A stretch of DNA of 64,000 nt from NCBI GenBank assembly GCA_028023455.1, contig JAQFVV010012499.1, positions 746,001-810,000 of the forward strand, in the 5' to 3' direction. The notes under the pieces were generated by a model. The model was not told where the DNA came from. It ran no database searches and was given only the letters and a program-made list of their open reading frames with translations. This DNA is from Epiperipatus broadwayi (Eukaryota; Onychophora; Udeonychophora; Euonychophora; Peripatidae). Numbering within the stretch: position 1 is the first letter of the stretch; every line of letters starts with the position of its first letter. Both the position numbers and the translations under genes were made by a program. Below are positions 59,091 through 64,000 of the stretch, piece by piece.

Positions 59091-59860
59091 CTACCCTTGA
59101 CATCAAAGAATTATACGGATCGGTGGACAGAAAACAATCTATTCAAATCATCCAACAAGAACTTACCAACACGATGTCAGCTGAACGCATTAATTTCATC
59201 ATTACATTTTTAACATGGATGGATAAACATATATATACAACATTTGAGCACGTTTGGTACAATATGAAAAGTGGTTGGCCTATGGGCCTCCCCCTCAGTG
59301 GAATCGTAACCAGCATTTTCCTTAATCACTACGAAAGACTAATCGTGTCCAAATATCAAGCTGACAGCCCTCACACTATATACATGCGGTACGTAGATGA
59401 TATATTTATTTTAGCCAACCAGCACACTATAAATAGTATTACACAAGAGTTAACACATAATACTAATCTAACTATCAATTCCACAACAGAAGACGCATTC
59501 CAGAGTCTAAATTACCTTGACCTTAGGTTAACACGCGATGAGAGAGGTATAAATTATTCAATGATAATAAAGCCCTTTGAAATCAGAGGCTTTATACACC
59601 CACACTCCAACTCTCCAAGCTCTCACAAATTGGCAGGCCTGCAAGCATTTTATATAGAAATATGCAGCTGTGCAAGTTTGAGGCAGATAGAAAGAATAAT
59701 ATACATCTTTACACCAAAGACCTACTACAAGCAGGCTATAAACTCAACACTATTAACAATAAAATCAAACAATTTTATAGGAAAATCACTGACAATAAAA
59801 ACAATATTAAACTTCCATATATTACTCTTCCCCACATACCTAAAATCTCCTATCAATTAA
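59087..59860 (+). CDS. PLE C reverse transcriptase palm
   Basis: The RT palm in a second phase, in fact open from about 59046. Motif A is LDIKELYGSVDR (Asp at residue 5), motif B GWPMGLPLSGIVTS (63-76), motif C RYVDDIFIL (aspartates 104-105), and the following YLDLRLTRDERG block is the FLDL motif of the thumb boundary. All catalytic residues are present. Coding sense ends near residue 192 (HKLAGLQAFYIE); beyond it the frame is read out of phase, since the linker and nuclease continue in the third phase from about 59660. Confidence 0.88.
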   Translation: MTTLDIKELYGSVDRKQSIQIIQQELTNTMSAERINFIITFLTWMDKHIYTTFEHVWYNMKSGWPMGLPLSGIVTSIFLNHYERLIVSKYQADSPHTIYMRYVDDIFILANQHTINSITQELTHNTNLTINSTTEDAFQSLNYLDLRLTRDERGINYSMIIKPFEIRGFIHPHSNSPSSHKLAGLQAFYIEICSCASLRQIERIIYIFTPKTYYKQAINSTLLTIKSNNFIGKSLTIKTILNFHILLFPTYLKSPIN

Positions 59861-60249
59861 TCAAGGTTTTGGCCAATAAATTTAAAATTAGCTTTCATAC
59901 ACCCCCATGCACTAATCGTCTAATCAATAACTCTAAGGACAAAATTGAACCTTCTCAGACTCCCCATGTCGTTTACAGCATAGCTTGCCCACAACCTGGT
60001 TGCCGGGCCATTTATTTTGGAGAAACCAAGGCAGGCATAATCAACAGGACAGCACAACACAGATATACATATAATAGAGCTATGAAAAACAATGATAATT
60101 CATCAACATTTTTAGAGCATTCCAAGAAGACAGGACATTTGTTTGAACCTTCCAGCCCTAAAATAGTCTGTATTGAGAAAAATGACATCAAGCGGAAAAT
60201 CAGAGAAGCATATTTTATTAATGGCAATAATAACTCCATCAATAGATGA
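59662..60249 (+). CDS. PLE C GIY-YIG endonuclease
   Basis: A 195-residue frame with the linker in residues 1-100, then the nuclease: VVYSIAC (103-109) is the GIY part, C109 and C114 are the conserved cysteines, IYFG (117-120) stands for YIG, and TKAGIINRTAQHRY carries the conserved Arg and His (H133). FLEHSKKTGH follows, then IVCIEKNDIKRKIREAYF with the catalytic Glu at 182 and terminal INR. It replaces the usual YIG Ile-Gly with Phe-Gly. The ATG at 59662 is probably internal; the natural protein would be a fusion with the RT. The stop lies 24 bp before the right pseudo-LTR. Confidence 0.88.
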   Translation: MQLCKFEADRKNNIHLYTKDLLQAGYKLNTINNKIKQFYRKITDNKNNIKLPYITLPHIPKISYQLIKVLANKFKISFHTPPCTNRLINNSKDKIEPSQTPHVVYSIACPQPGCRAIYFGETKAGIINRTAQHRYTYNRAMKNNDNSSTFLEHSKKTGHLFEPSSPKIVCIEKNDIKRKIREAYFINGNNNSINR

Positions 60250-60273
60250 GATACCTGCTTTGACATCTCCAAA

Positions 60274-60470
60274 TGTTGGACTATCTAGTTCATTTGCATA
60301 TGCTTTGCATACTGTTTTGTTTCCCTTGCCCTATTTTTTCATTCTGCAGCTCACAGTACCGCTATGAATATGAGGCAAAAGACCTCGAAAGCGCTTAGCG
60401 TGTAATAATTTCTGTGTATCTTTATAGCTTCTCATTCAAGTGTGGCATACGCTTTGTTAATTTTGTATAT
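60274..60470 (+). repeat. Right pseudo-LTR of PLE C
   Basis: Same 197-bp sequence as the left repeat, including the nested hairpin with GAAA (60360-60400). It begins 24 bp after the endonuclease stop codon. Confidence 0.9.
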
Positions 60471-60780
60471 AAATGTATAATGTGGTTTGTTTGCTTTAAA
60501 ATTTGCTTTACGATTTGAATTATTTGTTATAATAAGTAATAGACTAGCCTTAAGGATAGTTATAAAGTATATTAGTGATCTATTATTAAATCATTCCAAA
60601 TATACTTTTCCCTCCTTAATTAATTATTAAGAACTAAAATACAGGCTTATTATATACCTGTATCAATATATGTAATATATAGGGTATATGAGCACAGACT
60701 TTTACACGACCCACCACTCTCCACTCTATCTCATAACACTGATACTCTTGAACACATATATGTCAAAAAGATAAATAATC

Positions 60781-60824
60781 ACCAATATATGTACTTCATG
60801 CTAAACCAGCAATCATCAGTTGGT
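60781..60824 (-). ncRNA. Type I hammerhead ribozyme, best preserved copy
   Basis: On the minus strand: stem I ACCAA with TTGGT (five pairs, complements of 60820-60824 and 60781-60785), core CTGATGA (complement of 60813-60819) perfect, stem II TTGCT-GGTTT-AGCAT with the closing T-T unpaired, GAA intact followed by G instead of A, a three-pair stem III, and ATA as the NUH cleavage site. Only the 15.1 position and the closing stem II pair depart from consensus, so residual activity is possible. Confidence 0.7.
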
Positions 60825-60891
60825 CCAGATCATCATCTCTACACACATATCTGAGAACTTATTGCATATATGTGTAGAGATGATAATCTGG

Positions 60892-60935
60892 ACCCACCGA
60901 TGAGTGCTGGCTTATCATGAAATAGGTATATTGGT
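60892..60935 (+). ncRNA. Type I hammerhead ribozyme, plus-strand partner
   Basis: ACCCA/TTGGT stem I with one mismatch, core CCGATGA (U4 replaced by C), stem II GTGCT...ATCAT with one mismatch and a wobble, GAAA intact (60919-60922), stem III ATA-GG-TAT, and ATA before TTGGT. One core substitution makes activity unlikely. Confidence 0.65.
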
Positions 60936-61033
60936 AAGTATTTATCTTTTCAACATATGTGTTCAAGTGTATCAGTGTTATGGGATAGACTGGAGAGTAT
61001 GGGTTGTATGAAAGTCTGTGCTCATATACCCTA

Positions 61034-63540
61034 TGAATTATTAAGATGTAGATTAAAGCATATTAAACAAAATTGACAATCTTATTTATCCTTTAATTAG
61101 TCTTATAAATATAATTCTATTTTAAGAATTGGTTTCAATTAGCTAAACTGATAGACACTATCTGTTTAAGCACGTTTAACTTTAAATATATATATATATA
61201 CGTTGTAAGCTTATTTCATTGTGGTTGTATTTTATTAAATACAATGTACTCCACATTTTGCTGCATTTCTTAAAATGGGACCTCAGTTAGGCTATCCCAT
61301 TTTACTATTTCTGGTCTGTGCTTCAAGATCCTGAAGTTTTATGCCAGGTCACTTAAGTCAGCCATCCCTGCTCTTGAACTCTAAATGTTACTATCATTGG
61401 CAGCAATACACTTGGTCCCAGGGTACTATGTATTGGTTGAAAGAACCCTTGAAGAATTATTCATCCACAGGAAAGCATTATTAGTAATATTTTGCCAGTT
61501 AGCACATATTGGCAGTCTAAATCAGCCAATTCTTCTCCCTATCAGTTAAATATTCAGCATTGATCTGAAACTCCATCTTGGCTACCAGGTTAAATTTACA
61601 TCAGCGTGAACTTATTTACTTTTACAACATAAAAATATTAAATTTTACAATAAATAAAAAAATTTTGACTGCAAAGTTTTATATGAGTCTACTTTCAACC
61701 AAGTATAAAATTATTTATTATCAATACAAAATTTTGATATAGATTTCTCATTCCTTATTAACGTTTGATTAAAAATAATGTTTTATGTAAAATTATCATT
61801 TAACACTCAATCTCTATGATTTCAAAAATTATATAATTACATGTTGGTATCACATAGGCAAAAAATTGAGTAGCATTCAATTAAATAACTATTTTTAAGA
61901 ATATAATTTTATAAATAAAAATAGACTTCAGAAAAAAAATTAAAAATATTAATTTATGATATGGATTACACAAATTTGGTACAATTTTTAGATGTGTTTT
62001 AGAAAGGTGATTTATGATATTTTCAATATGCCCAAGAGGTTTTTTCTTTTTAACAATCTATCAGTAGCATACTTTTCATCTGTAAATCTTAATACAATAA
62101 TTGTCTTTGCTCTTCTTTAACTATTCCAAGTAATATTGTTAGATGAACTTTCAGATCATTAGATTTACATGCTTTACATTTTCTTTGTTAGAAAGATGTA
62201 GTTAAACATTTGCCAAATTTTTTTGTAAAGTCTAATTGACTATTTGTTTACGATTTTTTTGTTATGTTGATGAATAATACCTCTTCTATTTATCATTAAA
62301 AAAATTACCACAGTCTTTTTTGATAAGAATTTTTACATTTCTTATCTAATTTAATCCAATCTTTGATAGATTTTAATCAGCTGTCATATATGGTTCTTAA
62401 TTTTAACATTATTTCTTACACTCTGCCTCTTTTTTATATTTTTCTTCTGCAATATAATCTACAGGTACATCTTGATTATCATTCTTAATTTTCCAAATTA
62501 GAGTTATCATCTTGTATGTCTTGATCAACTTCATTGTTGCTACTTAGTTCATCATCATCACCTAAACATTGTTTATATCAATGTTCAAATATGTAATCCA
62601 GGAAGCTAATGATCTACCTTTAAAAATATTAAAATATTTATAAAGTTTGTGATTAAAATTCAGTACAAGTTTAAATTTGCTACACAATTACCATGTGCCA
62701 GTAGAAGATCGTACGCATAATTAAAAGTAAATTACACAGAAAATTACCTACAAGTGATTCTCTGCATTTTACATTATTGAGAAGATTAGAAAGAATGTAA
62801 AACACATGATCAATATTTTTTAAAGTAAATGCAAATTTATTGTACTGGTATAAGATTCTGACATATCATAATTGACGATTTATAAAAATTATTATTAAGA
62901 ATATCAAACCCTCCATACAGTAGTACCATGTGACCATGTGATATTTTGGAAATATTATTATCTTATATTTATATTGATATATGCTACCTTATTAATGATC
63001 ACTGTTGATCTTAAAATGTAGGTTCATGCTAAATTCCTATTGGAGCTGCAAACTACATTAAGAGATTTCACTTCCCAAATTTATATTTAATTATATAATG
63101 TTAAAAGCTTTCAAAGAAAATAATTTTTGCAAGTATAATAGTTTTAATTACAACTATTGTGCCTATATGTTAAAAGTAATGTGTATATTAAAGGGAAAGA
63201 GTGAAATTTGTCTTTAGAAGAGAATATAATTTTATAATTGGGCAACTTCTCCTAATGCAGAGAAAAAAATAAAATGTTGGGTTTTTTATTTATGTTTTGT
63301 TATTGTAGTTATTATTGCTATTTTGTATTTTACTGAAGGTTTGTGATGGTGGTGTTCCAGTTGTATTTTTATATTAAACTATTTCCATCATCTAATATGA
63401 GTATTGAATGACTTTAGAAAAATTTAATTTTATTTAAATATTCAAAATACATTCAACTGTTAGTAATAGTACATGAAACAGGTTAGGTGGTATATGCACA
63501 ATGTTTTGAGAGGTATTATTTTCCCCTCTTCTTTGGGTGT
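61034..63540. other. AT-rich stretch with a less AT-rich patch
   Basis: No gene recognised. The patch 61255-61615 is distinctly richer in G+C and lacks long frames (contains GCCATCCCTGCTCTTGAAC and CCATCTTGGCTACCAGG). It is probably an interspersed repeat on the minus strand, but I cannot name the family. Confidence 0.4.
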
Positions 63541-63544
63541 TTCT

Positions 63545-63650
63545 GGTCAAATCAGTGATAGTACTAGGATGGGATTCAAACCTGAACCCTTAGACTCTTG
63601 GATATTGAATTTTAAGGTAACACTTGAACCAACTGAGCCATCCTGCCAAA
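63545..63650 (-). repeat. tRNA-derived SINE head
   Basis: On the minus strand GGCAGGA begins a tRNA-like 5' end (complement of 63641-63647), followed by an A box TGGCTCAGTTGG (complement of 63629-63640) and a B box GGTTTGAATCC (complement of 63572-63582). The A-B distance is about 14 bases longer than in an ordinary tRNA, and the acceptor strands pair at only about four of seven positions, so this is a SINE promoter and not a tRNA gene. The SINE body would continue toward 63480. It differs from the hammerhead repeat family. Confidence 0.65.
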
Positions 63651-63688
63651 GGCAACAGTCAGTAGAAATTACATATATTTATCTATGA

Positions 63689-64000
63689 GGTTACTCCTAA
63701 TTTCTCCAATTTTTTCTAAGAGAAAAATTGATTAGTGGTTTCTATACATTATATATAGTCACAATAGGTTGGCTTATGTGATTTTTTTCCCCATTGTCAT
63801 GTGAACAGCTTTTTTAAATATTCTTTTTGTACCTTTTCTTCTCTATCCAATATTTTTATATTTTCCTAATTCAACATATGTTCATTGGCACATACATGTC
63901 CTGCTACATTAGACACATTTGATTTCTCTCTTCTAATTATCAGTTTGTGTTCTTGCAAGTGCTTTTTCATAGGATGACTGATCTCACCAATATCTGTTTT
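63689..64000. other. AT-rich end of window, nothing recognised
   Basis: No gene or repeat supported in the last 300 bases; (TA)n-like run near 63746. Confidence 0.5.

Larger units (their letters stand above)
57759..60470 (+). mobile_element. Penelope-like element PLE C, near complete
   Basis: 2.7 kb, bounded by 197-bp direct repeats (pseudo-LTRs) that differ at about three positions. Between them lie an N-terminal domain with RT fingers, the RT palm, and a GIY-YIG endonuclease, in the standard Penelope order. Two frameshifts split the coding sequence. The near identity of the repeats points to a young copy. The shifts could be recent mutations, or the first could be an assembly error in an A-rich run. 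It is the best representative of the class in the window. Confidence 0.9.
60676..61033. repeat. Palindrome of two hammerhead repeat heads
   Basis: Minus-strand copy 60676-60846 and plus-strand copy about 60867-61033 face outward from a short centre (TCTACACACATAT / ATATATGTGTAGA). Each arm holds a type I hammerhead, TATTTATCTTTT, GTGTTCAAG, and AAAGTCTGTGCTCATATACCCTAT, equivalent to the first 200 bp of the 45-kb repeat unit. Only the head of the unit is present. Confidence 0.85.

Noticed and set aside
63545-63650. Functional tRNA gene
   Set aside because: A and B boxes are good but the acceptor stem does not pair and spacing is too long; called a SINE head instead.
1-64000. CRISPR arrays, operons, bacterial promoters, rRNA
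   Set aside because: None seen; regular repeats present are tandem SINE-like units or microsatellites of a eukaryotic genome.

Overview
The window is about three-quarters A+T, full of short (TA)n runs and homopolymers, and has no recognisable single-copy multi-exon gene. It is eukaryotic and, from its repeats (Penelope-like retroelements, hammerhead-bearing tRNA-like repeats, Ty3/Gypsy-like Gag), almost certainly an invertebrate animal. Scattered (TA)n, CAT-rich tracts and tRNA-derived repeats would suit a mollusc such as a cephalopod. Other AT-rich animals (cnidarian, flatworm) are not excluded, and no host gene settles it.

Layout. 1.9-3.2 kb: minus-strand, 5'-truncated Penelope-like element (PLE A). 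4.1-6.2 kb: two head-to-head PLE B copies forming a foldback. 6.5-6.9 kb: an old copy of the tRNA-like repeat. 14.4-22.7 kb: an almost intact minus-strand LTR retrotransposon of about 8.25 kb with 1.96-kb LTRs, an intact 632-aa Gag and a second small ORF, but no protease, reverse transcriptase or RNase H and no recognisable integrase. 28.8-32.1 kb: a decayed plus-strand relative with the same leader and the same unusual downstream protein module, expanded into a coding minisatellite. 38.9-39.3 kb: a 409-bp TA-flanked MITE carrying a piece of PLE endonuclease. 44.7-45.2 kb: a palindrome of PLE-type terminal sequence with hammerhead-like cores. 45.2-46.25 kb: a tandem array (about 461 and 469 bp units) in which each junction holds a decayed type I hammerhead followed by a tRNA-like B box. 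57.8-60.5 kb: a nearly complete PLE (C) with 197-bp direct terminal repeats, RT and GIY-YIG domains, broken by two frameshifts. 60.7-61.0 kb: two hammerhead repeat heads in inverted orientation, the minus one retaining the best core in the window. 63.6 kb: a tRNA-derived SINE head. The rest is AT-rich sequence with no supportable gene, apart from a GC-richer patch near 57.3 kb that may be a terminal exon.

Themes. (1) Self-cleaving-ribozyme-like sequences recur in two settings: PLE termini and a tRNA-like tandem repeat that behaves like an animal retrozyme. (2) Two LTR elements share a conserved leader and an unassigned WYxES-type protein but lack enzymes, so mobilisation must be supplied in trans. 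(3) Foldback (inverted) arrangements are common: PLE B, the PLE palindrome, the hammerhead pair, a hairpin at 55.1-55.3 kb and probably the 6.5-kb repeat. All similarities within the window were judged by eye; no database search or folding calculation was run.
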